Assembly: GCA_964535295.1 (NCBI GenBank)
Contig: CAZHUW010000080.1
Span: forward strand, 1 to 13,706
DNA from: SB21 sp964535295
Lineage (GTDB): Bacteria; CLD3; SB21
DNA: 13,706 bases
Direction: 5' to 3'
The notes under the pieces are model-generated. The model saw only the letters and a list, made by a program, of their open reading frames with translations, searched no databases and was not told where the DNA came from. Position 1 is the first letter of the stretch. Every line of letters starts with the position of its first letter. Below, one piece after another: positions 1-5,847 of this stretch. The translations under genes and the position numbers were made by a program.

Positions 1-691
1 TGACGTATACCTTGCTCCGTTGAAGCCCCAAATATACGATGGTCGTCCTTTTTAACGGTACCGCATGGCGGTCGCTTTCATAATCAAGATAATGGAACAG
101 CATCATGATCGCAATATAGACAAGCCCGATGGTTATGGAAAAAACCAAGACCAATGAGGATACGAAGCCTGTCTGAACAAAATAATTGCCGATCATGTTC
201 AGCATAATTCCGGCGAACCCTCCAAGCCATTCTCCGGCAAACGGCCGATAGGCAAACCGCATGGGCGGCAATGTATAGAATATACATACAAAATACCCCA
301 CACCGAAGAACCATAAGCTGCGGGGGTCGGTCCGCATATATAAAAATATAACCAGAGAAAAACTGATAACGGAAGTGATGCCGAACATCAGCCATAGCTG
401 AGGAATCGTAGCGAGGCTTGATTTGATCACTTTGCTTCCGCCCGATTTCTCTCCAATTTTCTTATATTGGTCTGCGCCGCTTCGCCAATCGTAGATCTCA
501 TTGACTATATGCGCAGGAAATCCCTGTGTTATAGACGCAATGGCCATAACGAGAAGAAAATTCACCCAATCGATCCTGCCGGTTTCATAAAATACGACGG
601 CTGAACTGAGCAATACCGTCATGACCGCCCACACCAGCACCGCCAAAATGCGGAATATCATGAACCAGGCTTTAAAAGGTGGAAGTTGCAT
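1..691 (-). CDS. UbiA-family prenyltransferase, MenA-like (3' end cut by window edge)
   Basis: A frame opens with ATG at 691 (reverse strand) and runs without a stop through the left edge, giving 230 residues of an integral membrane protein. UbiA enzymes transfer a polyprenyl chain to an aromatic acceptor in the membrane. Three family landmarks are visible: a first Asp-rich motif NEIYDWRSGAD (residues 64-74) followed by the small GGSKV element (84-88); a central YTLPPMRFAYRPFAGE (139-154); and a second Asp motif, DYESDRHAVPLKRT (203-216). Several hydrophobic segments lie between them. The GxD ending of the first motif and the GGSKV element resemble MenA (1,4-dihydroxy-2-naphthoate prenyltransferase) more than UbiA or heme O synthase, so a menaquinone role is likely but inferred. 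The first motif reads NExxD instead of the usual NDxxD. The missing C-terminus should hold the last few helices. The start has no strong ribosome binding site. It lies 90 bp downstream of the thioesterase gene on the same strand. Family assignment is firm; substrate is not. Confidence 0.85.
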   Translation of the reverse strand, partial: MQLPPFKAWFMIFRILAVLVWAVMTVLLSSAVVFYETGRIDWVNFLLVMAIASITQGFPAHIVNEIYDWRSGADQYKKIGEKSGGSKVIKSSLATIPQLWLMFGITSVISFSLVIFLYMRTDPRSLWFFGVGYFVCIFYTLPPMRFAYRPFAGEWLGGFAGIMLNMIGNYFVQTGFVSSLVLVFSITIGLVYIAIMMLFHYLDYESDRHAVPLKRTTIVYLGLQRSKVYV

Positions 692-701
692 AGTCTCGGT
701 T

Positions 702-784
702 ATTGAGTCATTGTGTCATTTTGCGATTGAGCCATTTTAGAACTGTATTTCAATGACTCAATGATGAAATGAACCAATGATTCA
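702..784. repeat. Two mirrored arrays of degenerate 8-bp repeats
   Basis: Positions 702-741 read as consecutive 8-bp units beginning ATT: ATTGAGTC, ATTGTGTC, ATTTTGCG, ATTGAGCC, ATTTTAGA. Positions 753-784 read as 8-bp units beginning ATGA: ATGACTCA, ATGATGAA, ATGAACCA, ATGATTCA. The second set is the reverse complement of the first in type (consensus ATGANTCA), so the arrays mirror each other. ATTGAGTCATTG at 702-713 and CAATGACTCAAT at 751-762 are a perfect 12-bp inverted repeat around a 37-nt loop. The last unit contains the stop codon of the thioesterase gene (782-784). The RNA of the two minus-strand genes could form a long imperfect hairpin here. It is not followed by a clean T-tract in the direction of transcription, so a simple intrinsic terminator is not supported. 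Function unknown. Confidence 0.7.
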
Positions 785-1228
785 ATTTTTTTCTTCCATC
801 GGTTTGGTCAAAATAAAGTTCAAACTCGCTTTTGCTACGCGTTTCCCGTGTTCATTCACAACGTCTACATCCACTACGTTGAGGCGGGAACCGGTTCGTA
901 TGACCTGCGCATGCGCGAATATCTTCGTTTGGGCGCGGTCGAGAAAGTTAACGTGAAGGTCCACCGTGGCAAAACTCATTTGGCCGTCAAAACGGGTTGA
1001 TAAAGCAAATGCTGCCGCCGTGTCGATCAGCGCGGCTACAATGCCTCCATGAATCGTTCCTTTGCTTTTTTGACCGTTGGTGATCTCTTCCCGGTAAGCC
1101 AGCGACATATTGCAGTAATTCTTTTTAAGGTCTTCAATGGCAAAATGAAGAAGTTTATTCACATGACTATTTTTCAGACGTTCGGTCAGACGATTTCTTA
1201 ATTCATCACTTATGGGTTCCTTCTCCAT
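782..1228 (-). CDS. PaaI-family hotdog-fold acyl-CoA thioesterase
   Basis: The 148-residue product has the length and motifs of a single hotdog-fold thioesterase, a family that hydrolyses acyl- or aroyl-CoA thioesters in the cytoplasm. The core motif GTIHGGIVAALIDTA (57-71) holds the HGG turn and the Asp at 69 on the long helix, the usual PaaI catalytic position. TVDLHVNFLDRA (88-99) and GSRLNVVDVDV (114-124) are the typical strands that follow. I chose the ATG at 1228 over an in-frame TTG at 1240: the stretch GAGAAG lies 4 nt upstream of the ATG as a possible ribosome binding site, and it would sit inside the coding part of the longer version. The gene is upstream of, and co-oriented with, the MenA-like prenyltransferase. 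DHNA-CoA thioesterases of menaquinone synthesis are also hotdog proteins, so a MenI-like role is possible, but this is inference from the neighbour. A general acyl-CoA thioesterase remains the alternative. Confidence 0.88.
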   Translation of the reverse strand: MEKEPISDELRNRLTERLKNSHVNKLLHFAIEDLKKNYCNMSLAYREEITNGQKSKGTIHGGIVAALIDTAAAFALSTRFDGQMSFATVDLHVNFLDRAQTKIFAHAQVIRTGSRLNVVDVDVVNEHGKRVAKASLNFILTKPMEEKN

Positions 1229-1323
1229 TAAGCTTCTCAAGTTAAGTTTTAGTTAGGTATCAGATTATAGATATTTTTGGCCTGTAATTCAACACCGTAA
1301 ACGGGCTCCCAGGTTTTTATGTG

Positions 1324-1361
1324 TTGATTCAAAAAAATAATTTAGCTACTTTTGCAAAAGT
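1324..1361 (+). promoter_or_regulatory. Candidate Bacteroidota-type promoter overlapping a 14-bp palindrome
   Basis: TACTTTTG at 1347-1354 matches the Bacteroidota -7 consensus TAnnTTTG, and TTG at 1324-1326 lies 20 nt upstream, close to the usual -33 TTG spacing. The match overlaps ACTTTTGCAAAAGT at 1348-1361, a perfect 14-bp palindrome that could be an operator. The site would drive the plus-strand genes starting at 1474, with an untranslated leader of roughly 110 nt. I found no matching element for the divergent thioesterase gene. Support is pattern matching only. The rest of 1229-1473 is AT-rich with no gene visible. Confidence 0.42.
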
Positions 1362-1473
1362 TTTTGTTTACTCAAAACGTTCCGTTGTTATTCAAAGCAC
1401 GGGTTTTCGAAACAACTTTACGGGTAAATAAACGTATAGTCAACCGTGATATTTCATTAAAAACGAAAGTAAT

Positions 1474-2157
1474 ATGATGTTCCGTTCAAATTGGTTCCTT
1501 CTTGTTATCGCCGCTGCTTTGTTATTTACATCCACATCAAGGGCGGGCGACGAAGAAAAAAAACATGTGATGAGCAGTATGAAATCGGCTAATGAGACGA
1601 CCGTTTCGCTGCAGGCAAAGATGAAACAGCGGAAAATATCATCATTCATGGAGAAAGAAGTTGTCACGAAAGCTGATTTTTATTACATGAAGCCCGGAAA
1701 ATATGTATTGGACCCTTCCTCAAAGGATGAGAATCAATACATTATCAACAACAAAGAGATCTGGATAGTTAATCATAAGAATAAAAGCGTGACCGTGACC
1801 AATGAAAAAGAACTGAATTTTGCTCAGTACATGATGGGGTTCGGCGGTTCGCTGGACGGCCTGGATAACCTTTTCGATATCAAGGTTTCGGCCAAGGAAA
1901 GTCAGAAAAAATTCGGATCGTATAAGATGCAGCTCACACCGCTCAAAAACACTAAATTCTATAACAAGCTGGAAAAGATCGTGATCTATGTGCGCGACGA
2001 TCTTTGGCTCCCTTACGGTGCGGAACTCTATGAGAATGACGGCGATATTACGATCTGGGAATTCACCGATTTCAAGGTGAACGGTAAGATCAAAGACGAC
2101 GTATTCAAACAGGAACTTCCGAAAGGGTATCAGTTAAAGAAATACGAAAACAATTAA
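1474..2157 (+). CDS. LolA-like periplasmic lipoprotein-carrier family protein
   Basis: The product is 227 residues. It has a signal peptide (hydrophobic stretch 8-19, probable cleavage after SRA at 22-24), so it should be exported to the periplasm. The mature part looks like the LolA/LolB-type half-barrel: an N-terminal helix with many Lys/Gln (about 33-55), a strand ending in KADFYYMKPGKYVLDP (66-81), and a late strand/loop ITIWEFTDFKVNGKI before FKQELPKGY, which recalls the F..P.G ending of LolA. LolA carries lipoproteins across the periplasm to the outer membrane. The match is by overall pattern; there is no diagnostic catalytic residue to check. Two ATG codons are adjacent (1474 and 1477) and either may be the start. 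It is the first plus-strand gene after the divergent region and is followed 33 bp later by a beta-barrel gene, which suits an envelope role. It may be a special-purpose LolA paralogue and not the housekeeping one. Confidence 0.68.
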   Translation: MMFRSNWFLLVIAAALLFTSTSRAGDEEKKHVMSSMKSANETTVSLQAKMKQRKISSFMEKEVVTKADFYYMKPGKYVLDPSSKDENQYIINNKEIWIVNHKNKSVTVTNEKELNFAQYMMGFGGSLDGLDNLFDIKVSAKESQKKFGSYKMQLTPLKNTKFYNKLEKIVIYVRDDLWLPYGAELYENDGDITIWEFTDFKVNGKIKDDVFKQELPKGYQLKKYENN

Positions 2158-2180
2158 TCTCATTTCAACAAACACAGAAC

Positions 2181-2184
2181 GGAG
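2181..2184 (+). promoter_or_regulatory. Ribosome binding site supporting a TTG start
   Basis: GGAG lies 6 nt upstream of the TTG at 2191. This good spacing supports the non-ATG start, which also gives a complete signal peptide. Confidence 0.6.
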
Positions 2185-2190
2185 TGTCCT

Positions 2191-2826
2191 TTGAGAGTAT
2201 TATTGCTGGTTTTTCTGATCGCTTTTACAGCCGATTCATCCCAGTCGCAAATAAGAAAAAAAAGAACTCCCGCGAACACATCCAATTTCAAAACGCAGCA
2301 TTTTATTGGCCCGATTGTCCAATTCAATAACATCAGCGGTATCGAATGGGAAATGACCATGAAAAGCAAAAGCGGCAATTCATCTAGAAGCTCATTTTCC
2401 CTCATCGGGGGATATGCTTCCCGTTATTCAAAAATAGAGGTCGATGAGCTCACCGCTCGAACGGAGTCACAATGGATTCATGGCGTTGGTGGCGGACTGG
2501 TCTTAAATAATTATATAAATAGTCATAAGGAAGGTCCGTACTGGTCGGTTGGAGCATCAGGGAATTATTATTTCAAGAAAGGTATTGCATCCGCCGTTGA
2601 GGACGTCACGCCTGACAGCGCGGTCATCGTCAATCATAAGTCTGCGAATTTAAAAACATTTTCCGTTTTTCTTTTGGCAGGATACAAATACAACCTCTCA
2701 GAAAAATATGCCTTAAAACCAAATATCGGAGTTGGAATCATGGGCTCGCCTTTTGAAAGCAGCTCATCATCAGAGATCAACGGTATTTTCGTCAACATTG
2801 GTTGTTCCGTTATTTTCAAATGGTAG
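2191..2826 (+). CDS. Outer-membrane beta-barrel protein, unknown function
   Basis: The product is 211 residues and starts at TTG. A signal peptide covers about residues 1-18 (hydrophobic core LLLVFLIAF, cleavage near SSQSQ). The mature part alternates short amphipathic strands and turns, for example FSLIGGYASRYS, GGGLVLNNYI, WSVGASGNYYFKKG, FSVFLLAGYKYNLSEKY, ALKPNIGVGIMG. It ends in a strand finishing with a C-terminal Trp (VIFKW), the aromatic end typical of proteins inserted by the Bam machinery. It is therefore probably a small outer-membrane barrel of about eight strands. I recognise no specific family or ligand. It sits 33 bp after the LolA-like gene and 24 bp before xseA on the same strand, so co-transcription is likely. 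Confidence 0.7.
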   Translation: MRVLLLVFLIAFTADSSQSQIRKKRTPANTSNFKTQHFIGPIVQFNNISGIEWEMTMKSKSGNSSRSSFSLIGGYASRYSKIEVDELTARTESQWIHGVGGGLVLNNYINSHKEGPYWSVGASGNYYFKKGIASAVEDVTPDSAVIVNHKSANLKTFSVFLLAGYKYNLSEKYALKPNIGVGIMGSPFESSSSSEINGIFVNIGCSVIFKW

Positions 2827-2850
2827 CCTTTTAATATGACCACCGAGTAG

Positions 2851-4104
2851 ATGACTATGGATCTTTTTTCTTCACTGCCCGAGAGTACAGAAGAAAATAG
2901 CGGGAATGAAAACTCAAGCCGTCCAAAAATATATTCCGTAGCAGAGATCACCCGGCATATCAAATTCCTTATTGAAGAAAGTTTTCCCTCGCTGGTCGTT
3001 CGCGGCGAAGTGTCTAATTTATCCCTGCATTCTTCCGGCCATGTTTATTTTACGCTCAAGGATGAGCTCGCTCAGATCAAATGTGTAATTTGGCGCTCGC
3101 AGGCCGAACGCATGGGCGTAGCCCTGGAAGACGGCATGAAGGTACTGGCCAGAGGCAAGCTCTCATTATATGAAAGAGGCGGCTATTATCAGATCACTAT
3201 TTCAGGTTTACAACCTGAAGGGATCGGGGAATTGCAACTCGCTTTTGAACGTCTGAAGAAAAAATTATATGCCGAAGGCCTTTTCAGCGAGGAACATAAA
3301 AAACCTATCCCTGAATATCCGGAGACCGTGGGTATTGTCAGTTCTCCGACGGGCGCGGCGATCCGTGATATTGTCAGCGTGATACGGCGCCGAATGCCTT
3401 CAATTCAGATCATCCTGGCTCCGGTAAAAGTTCAGGGCGAAGGCGCAGCAAATGAGATCGCGCAAGCCATTGAGGATTTTGACCGGCACGGTCAGGCTGA
3501 CGTACTCATCATCGGACGCGGCGGCGGTTCATTGGAAGACCTTTGGGCATTCAACGAAGAAATCGTTGCAAGGGCGATCTACCGCAGCTCTATCCCAACG
3601 ATCAGCGCAGTCGGCCATGAAATAGATTTCACCATCGCCGATTTTGTAGCCGACGTGCGTGCCGCAACGCCGTCAGCCGCTGCAGAGCTGGCTGTGCCGG
3701 ACAGAGAGGAAGTTCTGCAGCAACTAGCCAATCTCAGATATACCCTTGCACAAAATTGTGAGAATATGATCGGCTACTACCGGGATCGTCTTAAACATTA
3801 TGAGGAGCGATATGCGTTTCGCCGCCCGGAGAATATCATCGAACAATTCCGCCAGCAAACGGATGAATTTGAACGCAGGATCATTCGGCAAACACAGCAC
3901 CGTATTATATCAACAAACCAAACCCTTGACCATTTAGAAAAACAGCTTTCTACGCTCAACCCGAAAAACACCCTGAAACGCGGTTATACGATAACCCGTC
4001 AGAATAATAAGGTAGTTCAGCGTGCATCGAAGCTCCAAGAACGACAACCGGCGGTCATTGAATTCTATGACGGCGCTGCGGAGGCCGAGATCACTAAAAA
4101 ATAG
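2851..4104 (+). CDS. xseA: Exodeoxyribonuclease VII large subunit
   Basis: XseA is the catalytic subunit of exonuclease VII, a cytoplasmic enzyme that degrades single-stranded DNA to oligonucleotides and acts in repair and recombination. The 417-residue product has the family architecture. An N-terminal OB-fold includes VVRGEVSNLSLHSSGHVYF (49-67) and the strand IKCVIWRSQAERMGV. The nuclease core includes VGIVSSPTGAAIRDIV (160-175), DVLIIGRGGGSLEDLWAFN (217-235) and AVGHEIDFTIADFVADVRA (253-271). A helical, coiled-coil-prone region follows (about 285-370), then the C-terminal LNPKNTLKRGYTIT (369-382). Length is slightly shorter than the roughly 450 residues of the E. coli protein, mostly in the coiled coil. 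An in-frame TAG ends directly at the ATG, so 2851 is the most upstream start; a second ATG two codons later is possible. The small subunit gene xseB, often found just downstream, is absent here, where an 86-bp gap leads to fbaB. Confidence 0.97.
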   Translation: MTMDLFSSLPESTEENSGNENSSRPKIYSVAEITRHIKFLIEESFPSLVVRGEVSNLSLHSSGHVYFTLKDELAQIKCVIWRSQAERMGVALEDGMKVLARGKLSLYERGGYYQITISGLQPEGIGELQLAFERLKKKLYAEGLFSEEHKKPIPEYPETVGIVSSPTGAAIRDIVSVIRRRMPSIQIILAPVKVQGEGAANEIAQAIEDFDRHGQADVLIIGRGGGSLEDLWAFNEEIVARAIYRSSIPTISAVGHEIDFTIADFVADVRAATPSAAAELAVPDREEVLQQLANLRYTLAQNCENMIGYYRDRLKHYEERYAFRRPENIIEQFRQQTDEFERRIIRQTQHRIISTNQTLDHLEKQLSTLNPKNTLKRGYTITRQNNKVVQRASKLQERQPAVIEFYDGAAEAEITKK

Positions 4105-4190
4105 TCGTTGAAGGGGCTTTGTTTTTTATTTAAATTGAACCGCACTGTTAAAAACAATAATCCTATAAAATATAATCTGAGGAACAAGTC

Positions 4191-5261
4191 ATGCAAAAAA
4201 ACCTATTAGACCTGATGGGCGCGGAAGCCGACTCACTTTTAAAACATCAATGTAAAGGCATTTCGAAGGACCAACTGCATATACCTGGGCCGAATTTTGT
4301 TGACCTCATCTGGAAAGATAGCGACCGCAATCCGCAGGTTCTGAGGAATCTTCAGGCGTTGTTCGAGCACGGACGTCTGGCCGGAAGCGGCTATTTATCT
4401 ATTCTCCCGGTTGACCAGGGGATCGAGCATTCCGCCGGCTCCTCCTTCGCGCCCAATCCGATCTATTTTGATCCTGAGAATATCGTAAAACTCGCCATCG
4501 AGGGCGGCTGTAATGCCGTGGCATCCACGTACGGCGTCCTTGGCGCCTGTGCCCGCAAATATGCGCATAAGATCCCGTTCGTCGTCAAGATCAATCATAA
4601 TGAATTCCTGAGTTATCCCAATAAATACGACCAGATCATGTTCGGCTCGATGAAACAATGCTGGGATATGGGCGCGGCCGCGGTCGGCGCTACGATCTAC
4701 TTCGGCTCGGCGGAATCCACGCGCCAGATCCAGGAGGTCAGCGAAGCTTTTGCCTATGCACACGAACTTGGTTTGGCCACGATCCTCTGGTGCTACACCC
4801 GCAACAGCGCATTCAAAACGCCAGAAAAGGATTATCATACTTCTGCCGATCTTACCGGTCAAGCCAATCATCTCGGCGTGACCATTCAGGCGGACATCAT
4901 CAAACAAAAATTACCGACCAATAACGGCGGTTACAAAGCGCTGACGTCGAAGGACAATCCTTACGGAAAGACCAGCGAAAAAATTTATACCGAGCTGACC
5001 TCCGATCATCCGATCGATCTTACGCGGTACCAGGTTGCGAACTGCTACATGGGGCGCTGCGGACTGATCAATTCCGGAGGGGAATCCAAAGGCGCGAGCG
5101 ATATGGCGGAAGCCGTCAAGACCGCGGTCATCAATAAACGCGCGGGCGGCATGGGCCTGATCTCCGGCCGTAAGGCTTTCCAGAAACCGATGAACGAAGG
5201 CGTCAAATTGCTTAACACGATACAGGACGTGTATCTTGAAAAGGATATCACGGTTGCATAA
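4191..5261 (+). CDS. fbaB: Class I fructose-bisphosphate aldolase (FbaB/DhnA type)
   Basis: The 356-residue product closely follows E. coli FbaB (about 350 residues) along its whole length. FbaB is the DhnA-type class I aldolase that reversibly cleaves fructose 1,6-bisphosphate to dihydroxyacetone phosphate and glyceraldehyde 3-phosphate through a Schiff base, without a metal ion. Visible blocks are YLSILPVDQGIEHSAGSSFA (68-87), CNAVASTYGVLG (107-118), VKINHNEFLSYPN (132-144), GAAAVGATIYFGSAES (161-176), HTSADLTGQANHLG (216-229) and ADIIKQK (234-240). Lys238 is the probable Schiff-base lysine, with Lys240 next to it. C-terminal blocks are RYQVANCYMGRCGLINSGG and NKRAGGMGLISGRKAF, the latter likely phosphate-binding. 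The start has a good ribosome binding site, GAGG at 4179-4182, 8 nt before the ATG. The gene looks more GC-rich than its neighbours, which could reflect high expression or transfer. The 86 bp upstream is AT-rich but shows no well-spaced promoter. A small beta-barrel gene begins 4 bp after its stop. Confidence 0.97.
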   Translation: MQKNLLDLMGAEADSLLKHQCKGISKDQLHIPGPNFVDLIWKDSDRNPQVLRNLQALFEHGRLAGSGYLSILPVDQGIEHSAGSSFAPNPIYFDPENIVKLAIEGGCNAVASTYGVLGACARKYAHKIPFVVKINHNEFLSYPNKYDQIMFGSMKQCWDMGAAAVGATIYFGSAESTRQIQEVSEAFAYAHELGLATILWCYTRNSAFKTPEKDYHTSADLTGQANHLGVTIQADIIKQKLPTNNGGYKALTSKDNPYGKTSEKIYTELTSDHPIDLTRYQVANCYMGRCGLINSGGESKGASDMAEAVKTAVINKRAGGMGLISGRKAFQKPMNEGVKLLNTIQDVYLEKDITVA

Positions 5262-5265
5262 CATC

Positions 5266-5847
5266 ATGCAAAAAACATTCACTGTCCTCGTTTTTATTTT
5301 TTTATTAGCTTCTTCCGCCCGTGCGCAATTCGACCGCAGCGGAGCAAAGTTGTACGAGAACAGTCATAAACACTCTGCTTATTTTGAAATGCCTTTCGGC
5401 GTGACCGGTCAGGGCGATCTATCGTTGGGGCTTACCTACCGCCGTTCGATAAGCGGGGAAAAATTCCTCGGCGCTTTTGGCTCTTTTTACGCCCGGCCTT
5501 ACGGGAAAGCCGTCCTCGTCAAAGCCGGCCCCCGTTATTATTTTCAAACCAAAGAATACCGTTTCATTCTCGCCGCCGGTATTGATAAAAAATGGTGGAT
5601 CAATAACCATTTCGATGCATTCTTATCTGCCGGCGTTGGCGTTTCGTTTGTTGATTACCGTGGAACGGGCGAAGGCGTCTGGAAAGGGCACAAATTAGAA
5701 AAGAAAGAGGGTTTTACGCCCGTGATAAGCGGCGGGTTCTCGTACAAATTCACACGTTATGTTTTCCTGCGGACAGGATATCAGTATGTGGATAATAGAA
5801 CGAGTCCCGGTCACAGGATCTACGTGGCGCTCGGAGGTCAATTGTAA
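5266..5847 (+). CDS. Small outer-membrane beta-barrel protein, unknown function
   Basis: I take the ATG at 5266 as the start, giving 193 residues. A longer TTG start at 5236 would overlap the end of fbaB and put a charged leader before the signal peptide. The signal peptide is clear (hydrophobic TVLVFIFLLASSA, cleavage after ARAQ around residue 21). The mature part is built of alternating strands: YFEMPFGVTGQGDLSLGLTY, FLGAFGSFYARPY, AVLVKAGPRYYFQ, YRFILAAGIDKKWW, AFLSAGVGVSFVDY, FTPVISGGFSYKF, YVFLRTGYQYVD, YVALGGQL. This is about eight strands, as expected of an OmpA/OmpW-sized barrel, although the C-terminal residue is Leu and not aromatic. It follows fbaB by 4 bp and overlaps the next lipoprotein gene by one base, so all three are probably translated from one mRNA. 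No specific function can be given. Confidence 0.72.
   Translation: MQKTFTVLVFIFLLASSARAQFDRSGAKLYENSHKHSAYFEMPFGVTGQGDLSLGLTYRRSISGEKFLGAFGSFYARPYGKAVLVKAGPRYYFQTKEYRFILAAGIDKKWWINNHFDAFLSAGVGVSFVDYRGTGEGVWKGHKLEKKEGFTPVISGGFSYKFTRYVFLRTGYQYVDNRTSPGHRIYVALGGQL
5833..5837 (+). promoter_or_regulatory. Strong Shine-Dalgarno inside the preceding gene
   Basis: GGAGG lies 9 nt before the ATG at 5847. It sits inside the last codons of the beta-barrel gene, where it encodes part of the GGQL ending. It supports the overlapping TAATG stop/start arrangement and coupled translation of the lipoprotein. Confidence 0.6.

Noticed and set aside
84..395. A 103-codon open frame on the minus strand
   Set aside because: It is in a different frame from the UbiA-family protein whose motifs span the same bases.
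702..784. CRISPR array or intrinsic terminator
   Set aside because: Units are only 8 bp with no spacers, so it is not CRISPR. There is no compact GC-rich stem followed by a T-run, so a standard terminator is not supported.
1229..1240. A four-codon longer version of the thioesterase starting with TTG at 1240
   Set aside because: The ATG at 1228 has a GAGAAG sequence in position to be its ribosome binding site, and the extra residues add no family feature.
2634..2963. A 109-codon minus-strand frame spanning the end of the first barrel gene and the start of xseA
   Set aside because: It is antisense to two supported genes and shows no domain or signal sequence.
4135..4176. Sigma70-like promoter (TTGAAC and TATAAA or TATAAT) upstream of fbaB
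   Set aside because: Spacing to TATAAA is 23 bp and to TATAAT 30 bp, and transcription would begin almost at the ribosome binding site. AT-richness alone explains the matches.
4395..4907. A 170-codon open frame on the minus strand across the aldolase gene
   Set aside because: It is antisense to a clearly identified gene, has no recognisable domain, and its composition reflects the GC-rich codons of fbaB.
5236..5265. A longer version of the second barrel protein starting with TTG at 5236
   Set aside because: It would overlap the end of fbaB and place ten extra residues before an already complete signal peptide.
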